Below the pieces are notes generated by a model, which did not search any database, was not told the DNA's origin, and worked only from the letters and a program-made list of their open reading frames with translations. A program made the position numbers and the translations under genes. DNA of 64,000 bases from Streptococcus mitis (lineage in GTDB: Bacteria > Bacillota > Bacilli > Lactobacillales > Streptococcaceae), in NCBI RefSeq assembly GCF_000722705.1, contig NZ_JPFW01000004.1:62001-126000 (forward strand). Reading direction: 5' to 3'. Positions 47,490-55,056 of this stretch are shown here, piece by piece. How positions within the stretch are numbered: position 1 is the stretch's first letter; every line of letters starts with the position of its first letter.

Positions 47490-48221
47490 ATGTTAGAAAT
47501 TAAAAACCTGACAGGTGGCTATGTTCATGTCCCTGTCTTGAAAGATGTGTCCTTTACAGTTGAAAGTGGGCAGTTGGTCGGTTTGATCGGTCTCAATGGT
47601 GCTGGGAAATCGACGACCATCAATGAAATTATCGGTCTGTTGACACCTTATAGCGGTTCTATCAATATCAACGGTTTGACCTTGCAAGAAGACGCGACTA
47701 ACTACCGCAAGCAAATTGGCTACATTCCTGAGACACCCAGTTTGTATGAGGAATTGACCCTCAGAGAGCATATCGAAACGGTTGCTATGGCTTATGGTAT
47801 CGAGCAGAAAGTGGCTTTTGAGCGAGTAGAACATTTGTTAAAAATGTTCCGTCTGGATCAGAAATTGGACTGGTTCCCTGTGCATTTTTCCAAAGGGATG
47901 AAGCAGAAGGTCATGATTATCTGTGCTTTTGTGGTAGACCCGAGTCTTTTCATCGTGGATGAGCCTTTCCTTGGTCTGGATCCGCTGGCTATTTCTGACT
48001 TGATTCAGCTTTTGGAAGTGGAAAAGCAAAAGGGCAAGTCTATTCTCATGAGTACCCACGTGCTGGATTCGGCGGAGAAGATGTGTGATGCCTTTGTTAT
48101 TCTCCACAAGGGAGAGGTGCGTGCCAAGGGGAATCTAACTCAACTGCGCGAAGCCTTTGATATGCCTGAGGCTAGTCTGAATGATATTTACTTGGCTCTG
48201 ACCAAAGAGGAGGACCTATGA
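47490..48221 (+). CDS. ecsA: ABC transporter ATPase EcsA
   Basis: 243 aa. Walker A GLNGAGKST (about 35-43), signature FSKGMKQKV, Walker B LFIVDEPFLGLDP. Close to EcsA, whose loss in Bacillus and Lactococcus affects secretion, competence and intramembrane proteolysis. Starts after TTGGAGAAAAT. Overlaps ecsB by four bases. Confidence 0.92.
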   Translation: MLEIKNLTGGYVHVPVLKDVSFTVESGQLVGLIGLNGAGKSTTINEIIGLLTPYSGSININGLTLQEDATNYRKQIGYIPETPSLYEELTLREHIETVAMAYGIEQKVAFERVEHLLKMFRLDQKLDWFPVHFSKGMKQKVMIICAFVVDPSLFIVDEPFLGLDPLAISDLIQLLEVEKQKGKSILMSTHVLDSAEKMCDAFVILHKGEVRAKGNLTQLREAFDMPEASLNDIYLALTKEEDL

Positions 48222-49267
48222 AAGACTTGTTTTTAAAGAGAAAGCAGGCTTTTCGTAAGGAGTGTGTCGGTTATCTGCGCTATGTTCTCAATGACCACTT
48301 TGTATTGTTCCTGCTTGTCCTGCTGGGCTTTCTAGCCTACCAGTACAGTCAACTCTTACAACATTTTCCTGAAAATCATTGGCCTATCCTTTTATTTGTA
48401 GGAATTACGTCTGTTTTACTGTTGCTTTGGGGAGGAATTGCCACCTATATGGAGGCTCCAGACAAGCTCTTTCTCTTAGTCGGAGAAGAGGAAATCAAAC
48501 TCCATCTCAAGCGTCAAACTGGCATTTCCCTAGTCTTTTGGCTCTTTGTCCAGACCCTTTTCTTGCTATTGTTTGCGCCCTTATTTTTAGCCATGGGTTA
48601 TGGCTTACCTGTTTTTCTGGTCTATGTGCTTTTATTGGGAGTAGGAAAATATTTCCTCTTTCGTCAAAAGACTAGTAAATTTTTCATTGAAAATAGACTG
48701 GACTGGGACTATGTCATTTCTCAAGAAAGCAAGCGTAAGCAAGTCTTGCTTCGTTTCTTTGCCCTCTTTACCCAGGTAAAGGGAATTTCAAACAGTGTCA
48801 AGCGTCGTGCCTATCTGGACTTTATCCTAAAGGTTGTTCAGAAGGTGCCTGGAAAGATTTGGCAAAATCTCTATCTGCGTTCTTATCTGCGAAATGGAGA
48901 CCTCTTTGCGCTCAGTCTCCGTCTGCTCCTACTTTCCTTGCTGGCGCAGGTCTTTATCGAGCAAGCTTGGATTGCGACAGCAGTGGTAGTTCTCTTTGAC
49001 TATCTCTTGCTCTTCCAGCTGCTGGCCCTCTATCACGCCTTTGACTACCAGTATTTGACCCAACTCTTTCCACTGGACAAGGGGCAAAAGGAAAAAGGCT
49101 TGCAGTCAGTAGTTAGAGGATTGACCAGTTTTGTTTTACTTGTGGAATTAGTTGTCGGCCTTGTGACTTTCCAAGAAAAACTAGCCCTTCTAGCCTTGCT
49201 GGGAGCTGGTTTGGTTTTACTAGTCTTGTACTTACCTTATCAGGTCAAACGTCAGATGCAGGACTAA
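48218..49267 (+). CDS. ecsB: ABC transporter membrane protein EcsB
   Basis: 349 aa, about eight hydrophobic segments in two blocks (about 25-155 and 225-345) separated by a basic loop. EcsB family by length, pairing with EcsA, and the N-terminal FRKECVGYLRYVLNDHFVLF. Substrate unknown. Start overlaps the ecsA stop (ATGA). Confidence 0.9.
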   Translation: MKDLFLKRKQAFRKECVGYLRYVLNDHFVLFLLVLLGFLAYQYSQLLQHFPENHWPILLFVGITSVLLLLWGGIATYMEAPDKLFLLVGEEEIKLHLKRQTGISLVFWLFVQTLFLLLFAPLFLAMGYGLPVFLVYVLLLGVGKYFLFRQKTSKFFIENRLDWDYVISQESKRKQVLLRFFALFTQVKGISNSVKRRAYLDFILKVVQKVPGKIWQNLYLRSYLRNGDLFALSLRLLLLSLLAQVFIEQAWIATAVVVLFDYLLLFQLLALYHAFDYQYLTQLFPLDKGQKEKGLQSVVRGLTSFVLLVELVVGLVTFQEKLALLALLGAGLVLLVLYLPYQVKRQMQD

Positions 49268-49287
49268 TCTTGCCTATATGACACTAA

Positions 49288-49329
49288 AAAAGAAGTTGAG
49301 TTCAGTTTGTCTCAACTTCTTTTATTTTC
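49288..49329. terminator. Bidirectional terminator between ecsB and blpT
   Basis: Stem AAAAGAAGTTGAG / CTCAACTTCTTTT with a 10-base loop and T/A runs on both sides. Confidence 0.9.
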
Positions 49330-49652
49330 TACAAGATAATGGTTGGTCCGTAGAGACTCAACTTGGTCTTGACTTGGTCAAAGTGGAAGCGGTCATAGGC
49401 CCGCCAAGCGGCGCGTGTAGGAGCATCTGGATTGAGGGCGCTGAGTCCCATGAGAAGACTGGAAGTCTGGTAGAATTTTTCCAGTTCAATCAAGACGCGA
49501 TTATCCACAGTCTCAGCCTTGGCTAGAAAACCAAGAATAGAGTTTAATTGCTCCTGAAAGCGGACGTCGTCAGCTGTTGCCTGTTTGCATGCTTGATAGG
49601 CTTTGTTTAAGTCAGTAATCAAAGTTTGAGCTGTTTTGATTGGGTCTGTCAT
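49329..49652 (-). CDS. blpT: BlpT-like protein, possible immunity protein
   Basis: 107 aa soluble helical protein (IKTAQTLITDLNKAYQACKQ, FQEQLNSILGFLAKAETVDNR, LIELEKFYQTSSLLMGLSA). Matches BlpT, the first gene of the pneumococcal Blp locus, in sequence and in position beside ecsB and blpS. The pneumococcal function is unknown. Here it is the second gene after a double-glycine bacteriocin-like gene (28-base gap, ribosome site AGGAGG), the place where immunity genes usually lie, so an immunity role is a fair hypothesis. Confidence 0.85.
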   Translation of the reverse strand: MTDPIKTAQTLITDLNKAYQACKQATADDVRFQEQLNSILGFLAKAETVDNRVLIELEKFYQTSSLLMGLSALNPDAPTRAAWRAYDRFHFDQVKTKLSLYGPTIIL

Positions 49653-49680
49653 TTACGTGACCTCCTATATAATTTATATT

Positions 49681-49932
49681 TTAAGGTAAGGGATTGTGTA
49701 AATCTCCTAGTGAGGCACCTATATTATTAGCAACATTGCCAACTATGTTGCCCCAATCAATGATACATTTACCATTATCAAGATTAGCTTTATTATATGA
49801 ATATCCATTTCTACATAGTACATTATCGCTAATTATATGAAACGGAGAATACCATCCATATGGAATACTACCGCCATTTATATGAGAAAGTTCGATTGAT
49901 GTTAATTGTTTTGTTTTATTTGACTTGGCCAT
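49681..49932 (-). CDS. Double-glycine bacteriocin precursor, divergent pediocin-like/GxxxG type
   Basis: 83 aa. Residues 1-21 are a textbook secretion leader with the spaced hydrophobics LTSIELSHINGG; cleavage is expected after Gly21. The 62-residue mature peptide has two Cys (Cys40 and Cys56 of the precursor). The second is followed by DWG and GN, recalling the CxVDWGxAxGNIGNN segment of class IIa peptides such as sakacin P. It lacks the YGNGV box, and the Cys are 15 residues apart instead of four. Two GxxxG motifs (mature residues 40-44 and 51-55) recall two-peptide bacteriocins. AAGGAG ribosome site. AT-rich relative to its neighbours. Confidence 0.8.
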   Translation of the reverse strand: MAKSNKTKQLTSIELSHINGGSIPYGWYSPFHIISDNVLCRNGYSYNKANLDNGKCIIDWGNIVGNVANNIGASLGDLHNPLP

Positions 49933-49990
49933 AATTTTCTCCTTGTTATATTTACGTCAATTGCAATAGAGTATATTTATAGGGTGTTAA

Positions 49991-50014
49991 TCATGGTGGA
50001 TGTGAATAAATCAT
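49991..50014 (-). other. Seven-codon ORF with a strong ribosome site in the bacteriocin leader
   Basis: Minus strand: GGAGGG (50026-50021), six bases, then ATG...TGA encoding MIYSHPP. It lies in the predicted 5' leader of the bacteriocin message. It may be a regulatory upstream ORF or the relic of a lost gene. Confidence 0.4.
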
Positions 50015-50076
50015 ATGCAGCCCTCCTTTTTTGATGATTTTTAAAGTTATTGCAAACATAATCTTTCTATAATCAT

Positions 50077-50143
50077 AGTTTATCACTTTTAACTCTTTTT
50101 TTTTATTCAAATCTTTAATTGTCATTGAAATGTCTTGAATTGC
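50077..50143 (-). promoter_or_regulatory. BlpR-type direct-repeat promoter facing the bacteriocin gene
   Basis: Minus strand: GCAATTCAAGA (50143-50133), 10 bases, ACAATTAAAGA (50122-50112), then 29 bases to TAAACT (50082-50077) preceded by TGA. The 11-10-11 spacing (21 bp between starts) is that of ComE/BlpR-class LytTR sites, and the layout is identical to the site at 53270-53336. Confidence 0.75.
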
Positions 50144-50158
50144 GCTGAGTGAATTTTA

Positions 50159-50167
50159 TGATAAAAT
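50159..50167 (+). promoter_or_regulatory. Extended -10 of blpSRH
   Basis: TGATAAAAT (TAAAAT at 50162-50167), about 126 bases before blpS. The leader between holds no gene and no terminator that I can support. Confidence 0.55.
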
Positions 50168-50292
50168 AGTGGTAAGATTATCATGCTTATTTGAGGAACA
50201 AGCTACCTTTCAGGAGCGTTGAAGGCCTGTTTAGGATTGGGTGTGCTTGTGTTAGATTTTTTCTGTTATTCTTTTCTTAGGAGGAGAATCCA

Positions 50293-50631
50293 ATGAAACA
50301 TATGATTATTCAGACACAGAAAACAGTCTATAAAGTAAACGTCGACGATGTCTACTATATCCAAACACATCCAACTAAAGCCCATACTGTACAGATTGTT
50401 ACAGAAGAAGCTAGTTTTAATATGGTTCAAAATTTAAGTAATCTTGAGAACCAATATGGGGAAACCTTGATGAGATGTCATCGAAATTGTTTGGTTAATC
50501 TTGATAAAGTAAAATCGATTGATTTTCAAGAAAGAATCCTTTTTCTTGGAGAAGAAGGTCAATACGCTGTCAAGTATGCCAGACGTCGCTATAGAGAAAT
50601 TCGTCAAAAATGGTTGAAAGAAGGGGAGTAA
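50293..50631 (+). CDS. blpS: BlpS, LytTR-domain DNA-binding protein
   Basis: 112 aa, a single LytTR domain without a receiver (VDDVYYIQTHPTKAHTV, MRCHRNCLVNLDKVKSID). In pneumococcus BlpS precedes blpR and is thought to modulate the regulon by binding the same sites. Ribosome site TAGGAGGAG. Five bases before blpR. Confidence 0.93.
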   Translation: MKHMIIQTQKTVYKVNVDDVYYIQTHPTKAHTVQIVTEEASFNMVQNLSNLENQYGETLMRCHRNCLVNLDKVKSIDFQERILFLGEEGQYAVKYARRRYREIRQKWLKEGE

Positions 50632-50635
50632 AAAG

Positions 50636-51373
50636 ATGAGGATATTTGTTTTAGAAGATGATTTTTCCCAACAGGCTAGGATTGAAACGACGATTGAGAA
50701 ACTTTTGAAAGAACATCAGATCATTCCCAGTTCTTTTGAAGTCTTTGGGAAATCAGACCAACTGCTGGCAGAGGTGCATGAGAAGGGAGCCCATCAGCTA
50801 TTCTTTTTGGATATTGAGATTCGAAATGAAGAGATGAAGGGGCTGGAAGTGGCTAGAAAGATTCGGGATCGAGACCCCTATGCCCTGATTGTCTTTGTGA
50901 CAACTCACTCGGAGTTTATGCCCCTGTCCTTTCGCTACCAAGTGTCTGCTTTGGACTACATTGATAAGGCCTTGTCGGCAGAGGAGTTTGAATCTCGTAT
51001 CGAGACAGCCCTCCTCTATGCCAATAGTCAAGACAGTAAAAGTCTAGCTGAAGATTGCTTTTACTTTAAATCAAAATTTGCCCAATTCCAGTATCCTTTT
51101 AAAGAGGTCTACTATCTCGAAACATCGCCCAGAGCCCATCGTGTTATTCTCTATACCAAGACAGACAGGCTGGAATTTACAGCGAGTTTAGAGGAGGTTT
51201 TCAAGCAGGAACCCCGTCTCTTGCAGTGCCATCGCTCTTTTCTCATTAATCCTGCCAATGTGGTTCGTTTGGATAAGAAAGAAAAACTTCTTTACTTCCC
51301 CAATGGTGGAAGCTGTATGATAGCGCGTTATAAGGTCAGGGAAGTGTCTGAGGCTATCAATAACTTGCACTAG
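50636..51373 (+). CDS. blpR: Response regulator BlpR (LytTR type)
   Basis: 245 aa. Receiver domain (about 1-125) with the phospho-acceptor Asp59 in FFLDIEIRNEEMKG, then a LytTR DNA-binding domain (about 140-240; VYYLETSPRAHRVIL, LLQCHRSFLINPANVVRLD). In pneumococcus it activates bacteriocin promoters after phosphorylation by BlpH. Ribosome site AAGGGGAGT. Confidence 0.95.
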   Translation: MRIFVLEDDFSQQARIETTIEKLLKEHQIIPSSFEVFGKSDQLLAEVHEKGAHQLFFLDIEIRNEEMKGLEVARKIRDRDPYALIVFVTTHSEFMPLSFRYQVSALDYIDKALSAEEFESRIETALLYANSQDSKSLAEDCFYFKSKFAQFQYPFKEVYYLETSPRAHRVILYTKTDRLEFTASLEEVFKQEPRLLQCHRSFLINPANVVRLDKKEKLLYFPNGGSCMIARYKVREVSEAINNLH

Positions 51374-51386
51374 GTGAGGAGAATTT

Positions 51387-52736
51387 ATGTATATTTTTTG
51401 GATGATATTGTATTCACTAGCTATTATTGGGCTAGAAATTATCATGTTCTTTAAGGTAGATGGAATTAGTCTCACTTTCGATAGAATTTTTAAGGCCTTT
51501 CTTCTAAAATTTCTTCTAGCAGCAATTGTTACAACTTTTAAATTTTTAGTCTTGACTGACTATCTGTCATACTTTATAGAACCCTTGTTCGGCATCAGCT
51601 TGTCTCTCATATTTTTAAGAGGGCTTCCTAAAAAACTCCTTTTCTTTTATGGTCTTTTTCCAGTTGTATTGATGGATATTTTTTACAGAAGTGTCTCCTA
51701 TTTTGTGTTTCCGTTTTTGGGGAAAGGGATTGTAGATGGATATGGAAATCCTCTCTTTTTGTTGATTATGATATTCGTTTACTCCATAGTATTAGTCTTT
51801 TTGAAATGGTTGAACTATGATTTTACTAGTTTGAGAAGGGAGATTCTAGATAAAGCTTTTCAAAAGTCTCTGACTACGATTAACTGGATAATGGGGGCTT
51901 ACTTTTTTGTCATGGAAAGTCTGTCTTACTTTGAATATGCATACGATATCCAATCAAAGACTGTTCGCCATCTCATCCTAGTGTTTTACCTCCTCTTTTT
52001 TATGGGGGTTATCAAGAAATTAGATACCTATTTGAAGGACAAACTCCATGAGAGACTGGACCAAGAGCAGGCCTTGCGCTATAGAGATATGGAACGCTAT
52101 AGTCGGCATATAGAGGAACTTTACAAGGAAGTACGGAGTTTTCGCCATGATTACACCAACCTCTTGACCAGTTTACGTCTGGGCATTGAAGAGGAGGATA
52201 TGGAGCAGATAAAAGAGGTCTACGACTCGGTCTTAAAGGATTCTAGTGAAAAATTGCAGGACAATAAATATGACCTTGGTCGATTGGTAAATATTCGTGA
52301 TAAAGCCCTAAAAAGTCTTCTAGCAGGGAAATTTCTAAAAGCCAGAGATAAGAACATAGTCTTTAATGTCGAAGTTCCAGAGGAGATTCAGGTAGAGGGG
52401 ATGAGCTTACTTGACTTTCTAACCATTGTGTCTATCCTTTGTGACAACGCTATTGAAGCCAGTGCAGAGGCTAGTCAACCTCATGTTTCAATTGCCTTTT
52501 TAAAAAATGGAGCACAGGAGACATTTATCATCGAAAATTCCATCAAAGAAGAGGAGATAGATATTTCTGAAATCTTCTCCTTTGGAGCCAGTTCTAAAGG
52601 GGAGGAGAGAGGAGTTGGTCTCTATACCGTTATGAAAATTGTGGAAAGTCATCCCAATACCAGTCTCAATACCACCTGTCAAAATCAAGTCTTTCGTCAG
52701 GTTTTAACGGTTCACTTGTTGCCGGTTGGTCATTAG
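51387..52736 (+). CDS. blpH: Sensor histidine kinase BlpH (HPK10/AgrC type)
   Basis: 449 aa. About six membrane helices (residues 1-210) form the peptide-sensing domain, then a coiled coil and GHKL kinase: phospho-accepting His254 in FRHDYTNLL, N box LCDNAIEASAEAS, and GVGLYTVMKI. Normally the receptor for the BlpC pheromone. No blpC gene follows here, so its ligand must come from elsewhere or from other cells. Ribosome site GTGAGGAGAATT. Confidence 0.95.
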   Translation: MYIFWMILYSLAIIGLEIIMFFKVDGISLTFDRIFKAFLLKFLLAAIVTTFKFLVLTDYLSYFIEPLFGISLSLIFLRGLPKKLLFFYGLFPVVLMDIFYRSVSYFVFPFLGKGIVDGYGNPLFLLIMIFVYSIVLVFLKWLNYDFTSLRREILDKAFQKSLTTINWIMGAYFFVMESLSYFEYAYDIQSKTVRHLILVFYLLFFMGVIKKLDTYLKDKLHERLDQEQALRYRDMERYSRHIEELYKEVRSFRHDYTNLLTSLRLGIEEEDMEQIKEVYDSVLKDSSEKLQDNKYDLGRLVNIRDKALKSLLAGKFLKARDKNIVFNVEVPEEIQVEGMSLLDFLTIVSILCDNAIEASAEASQPHVSIAFLKNGAQETFIIENSIKEEEIDISEIFSFGASSKGEERGVGLYTVMKIVESHPNTSLNTTCQNQVFRQVLTVHLLPVGH

Positions 52737-52799
52737 AAAATTTGTGAAAAAATTGGCAGAAGTTAACAGATAAAGTTTGTCTTTATCGAGCCAGACTTT

Positions 52800-52808
52800 T
52801 GCTATAGT
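52800..52808 (+). promoter_or_regulatory. Extended -10 of the 118-aa membrane protein gene
   Basis: TGCTATAGT, 16 bases before ATG 52825; no direct-repeat site in front of it. Confidence 0.5.
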
Positions 52809-52824
52809 ATCTGAGGTATATTAA

Positions 52825-53181
52825 ATGAATAAGAAATCCTTTTTTATCATCTGTTCTACGTTGATTATAGCATCGAATCTTCTCATGATTTCCGTGGTGA
52901 ACAAGGGAGAAGAAACAGGGAGCAACCTGTTTGTGATTGCTATAGCCTGTATTTTATTACCAGCTTTTTTATATGCGGTTGAAAACCGACTGACTTCATT
53001 GGTAAGAGTAGAATCAATACTCCTGATTCAGTTGACAGTTATATCCCTACTCCGTCTTATCAACAGAATAGGGAGTACGCCTGAAATCCTCAACATTATC
53101 GTTACCCTTATCGCTTTGGCAAGTGGGACAGCTGCTATCCTTGTTGCGATCATGAGAATATATGAGAACATACGGAAGTGA
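52825..53181 (+). CDS. Unknown four-helix membrane protein in the Blp locus
   Basis: 118 aa, about four hydrophobic segments (7-24, 33-50, 62-82, 88-108) and a charged tail. I do not recognise the family. It lies where blpC and blpBA are found in pneumococcus. Possible immunity or accessory protein, from location only. Ribosome site GAGG. Confidence 0.65.
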   Translation: MNKKSFFIICSTLIIASNLLMISVVNKGEETGSNLFVIAIACILLPAFLYAVENRLTSLVRVESILLIQLTVISLLRLINRIGSTPEILNIIVTLIALASGTAAILVAIMRIYENIRK

Positions 53182-53269
53182 GGGTGAGTAGTTCTCTATT
53201 TTGTATTTTCACATTGTCAAGTTCCCCCAGGGCAAGTATGTTTTTCATGCTTGCTTTTTAAATTTTTTA

Positions 53270-53336
53270 ACAATTCAAGATGTTTTGATGACCATTTACG
53301 ATTTGAGTGATCTAAGAATAAAACGAGTGCTATACT
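53270..53336 (+). promoter_or_regulatory. BlpR-type direct-repeat promoter of the immunity genes
   Basis: ACAATTCAAGA (53270-53280), 10 bases, ACCATTTACGA (53291-53301), then 29 bases to TATACT (53331-53336) preceded by TGC. Same spacing as the divergent bacteriocin promoter. Confidence 0.8.
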
Positions 53337-53382
53337 AGCAGTGTAAAGGTTCTAGCTCAACAAAGATTCAGGAGGAAATCTT

Positions 53383-53547
53383 ATGAAGAAAAATATACTT
53401 GTCATTTTCATCTTGTATCTAATCATGTCCATCTTTCTTTATCCGTTTAGGGAGAGTACTTGGTATCAGCTATTTTATACCATAGCCTATGTGATTGCAG
53501 TGATGATTTATTTTGCTATCATGAAAAAGAAAGGAGAAAAGAAATGA
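53383..53547 (+). CDS. 54-aa two-helix membrane peptide, first gene of the BlpR-driven operon
   Basis: ATG 53383 follows CAGGAGGAAATCTT, a strong ribosome site. Two hydrophobic segments (about 4-20 and 30-48) flank RESTW; the C-terminus is Lys-rich. It has no double-glycine leader, so it is not a bacteriocin of the Blp type; more likely an immunity or accessory peptide. Its TGA overlaps the next ATG (ATGA). Confidence 0.75.
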   Translation: MKKNILVIFILYLIMSIFLYPFRESTWYQLFYTIAYVIAVMIYFAIMKKKGEKK

Positions 53548-53948
53548 AAACTTTTCTTGCTAAAAAACGGAACATCTTCCTTGCGAGATTGTTCCTAGGT
53601 CAGTTGCCCTTACTTGTCTCCACTTATCTATTTCTATCTCGTCAGTTTTTAAATTTTTCCTTAGTCCTACAATTTCTTTTAGTGGTTATTAACTTGGCTT
53701 CTATTTTGGTTACTGTTTATCTCACTAGAGAAATGAGGATAAGAGAGTTTGAAGATGATGATTTGGTTAGTCCTAGAACCAATCAACTTATGTATATCGG
53801 TTTGACAGGTTTTATGTCCATTATCTGTTTGTATAGAGGTATCACAGCAGGAGAATTCTACCAACAACTTATTGCTTATATAGGCGCTATTCTCTGCTTG
53901 CTTATCATGCTTCTGCTCATTTGGGGCTTGAAGTATTATAAAAAGTAG
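53544..53948 (+). CDS. Putative Blp-locus immunity membrane protein
   Basis: 134 aa, four hydrophobic segments (about 14-34, 40-62, 84-104, 109-129). Basic N-terminus MKTFLAKKRNIFLARLF. Similar small four-helix proteins occupy the bacteriocin/immunity region of pneumococcal Blp loci (BlpX/PncM kind). Family assignment is tentative. Start chosen at ATG 53544 after AAAGGAGAAAAG; the longer frame starts inside the preceding gene. Confidence 0.7.
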   Translation: MKTFLAKKRNIFLARLFLGQLPLLVSTYLFLSRQFLNFSLVLQFLLVVINLASILVTVYLTREMRIREFEDDDLVSPRTNQLMYIGLTGFMSIICLYRGITAGEFYQQLIAYIGAILCLLIMLLLIWGLKYYKK

Positions 53949-54005
53949 GGAAGAGTTTTCTTATTAATCTGGGACTAGTCTAAAGACTGGCAGGAGGAGG
54001 TCATC

Positions 54006-54254
54006 ATGTATAAACACTTATTTTTCCTAGATTCCAAAACCTTAGACTGGTTGACACCTTATATTCTAGTCTTGGCTTCTGACACCATTGCTTTTAATGT
54101 TTTTGTGCTAACCTTTGTATCTGCGGTGGTCTTTAATTCCCTAAATCCCATGCTAGCTTTTATGGCTATCTTCTTAGGAGCTGGCTATGTGGCCGGATTT
54201 TGGTTACTCAAATGGTTTGTTTTGGAAAGGTTAGAGCGGAAGGATGATGTGTAG
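54006..54254 (+). CDS. blpZ: BlpZ-like small membrane protein
   Basis: 82 aa, two membrane helices (about 17-45 and 50-72). Start MYKHLFFLDSKTLDWLTPYI is what I recall of BlpZ from pneumococcal Blp immunity regions, and the order blpZ then CPBP protease is the same. Ribosome site AGGAGGTCATC. Confidence 0.8.
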   Translation: MYKHLFFLDSKTLDWLTPYILVLASDTIAFNVFVLTFVSAVVFNSLNPMLAFMAIFLGAGYVAGFWLLKWFVLERLERKDDV

Positions 54255-54284
54255 GGAGGTTTGTTTCTTGAGGAGGATAATTTT

Positions 54285-54896
54285 ATGGAGTTCTTTGATA
54301 AATTTCATGCCTTTTGTTTTGGATTTTTAGTATTACTAATCGTCATTACAGTTCCTTATACGATTAACCACGGGGATTTTTTTCAAAATGAATCTGCATT
54401 GATTATTGTAAGTTTTCTAGTAACCTCGCTAAGTGTTGCTTATGCTAGAAAGTTTGAAATGATTTCTTTTGGGATGTTAAGCAAGAAAGAACTTTTGCTG
54501 TTCATTGTAATCTTTCTTCTAAGTGTACTTGAGACGTTGGTTTATATTCATTTCTTCGCTGTTTCTTCTGGCGCAGGAGTTCAACACTTGTCGGAAGTTA
54601 GCAGAGGAATTTCTCTGTCTTTGATTTTGACTTCCTCAGTTTTTGGACCCATCCAGGAGGAACTCATTTTCAGAGGACTTCTTCAAGGTGCCGTTTTTGA
54701 CAATTCTTGGTTAGGGATTGTGCTAACTTCCTCTCTCTTTTCTTTCATGCATGGACCTTCTAATGTCCCCTCGTTTATTTTTTATCTACTTGGGGGCTTG
54801 TTACTGGGCTTTGCTTATAAAAAGAGCCAAAACCTATGGGTTTCTACTCTAGTTCACATGTTTTACAATGCTTGGCCACTCTTATATTATTTATAA
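54285..54896 (+). CDS. CPBP (Abi/CAAX) intramembrane metalloprotease, PncP-like
   Basis: 203 aa, about six membrane helices. Catalytic motifs are intact: EELIFRG (EExxxR), FSFMHGPSNVPSF (FxxxH) and HMFYNA (HxxxN). In streptococcal and lactobacillus bacteriocin loci such proteases give self-immunity, and PncP ends the pneumococcal Blp locus. ATG 54285 follows GAGGAGGATAATTTT. Last gene of the locus, then a terminator. Confidence 0.9.
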   Translation: MEFFDKFHAFCFGFLVLLIVITVPYTINHGDFFQNESALIIVSFLVTSLSVAYARKFEMISFGMLSKKELLLFIVIFLLSVLETLVYIHFFAVSSGAGVQHLSEVSRGISLSLILTSSVFGPIQEELIFRGLLQGAVFDNSWLGIVLTSSLFSFMHGPSNVPSFIFYLLGGLLLGFAYKKSQNLWVSTLVHMFYNAWPLLYYL

Positions 54897-54904
54897 AAAT
54901 CATG

Positions 54905-54940
54905 AAAGGTAAGCAGAAGACGGTGCTTGCCTTTTTCTTT
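54905..54940 (+). terminator. Terminator of the Blp immunity operon
   Basis: AAAGGTAAGC / GCTTGCCTTT (one G-U), 10-base loop, then TTCTTT. Confidence 0.85.
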
Positions 54941-54998
54941 CTATAATGATACCCAAGCCAATCTAGAGGCTTTTCTTTGAGAATCGGGTGTGGAGCGG

Positions 54999-55027
54999 TT
55001 GACGAATAGGCCAAAAACTAGTAGAAT
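54999..55027 (+). promoter_or_regulatory. Promoter of ccrZ-trmB
   Basis: TTGACG (54999-55004), 17-base spacer, TAGAAT (55022-55027). Confidence 0.8.
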
Positions 55028-55056
55028 AGTAAGGAAACTTTATACGGAGGAAAGAA

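Noticed and set aside
53383-53547. 54-aa peptide as a second bacteriocin
   Set aside because: It has no double-glycine leader and consists of two membrane helices with a Lys tail; an accessory or immunity role fits better.
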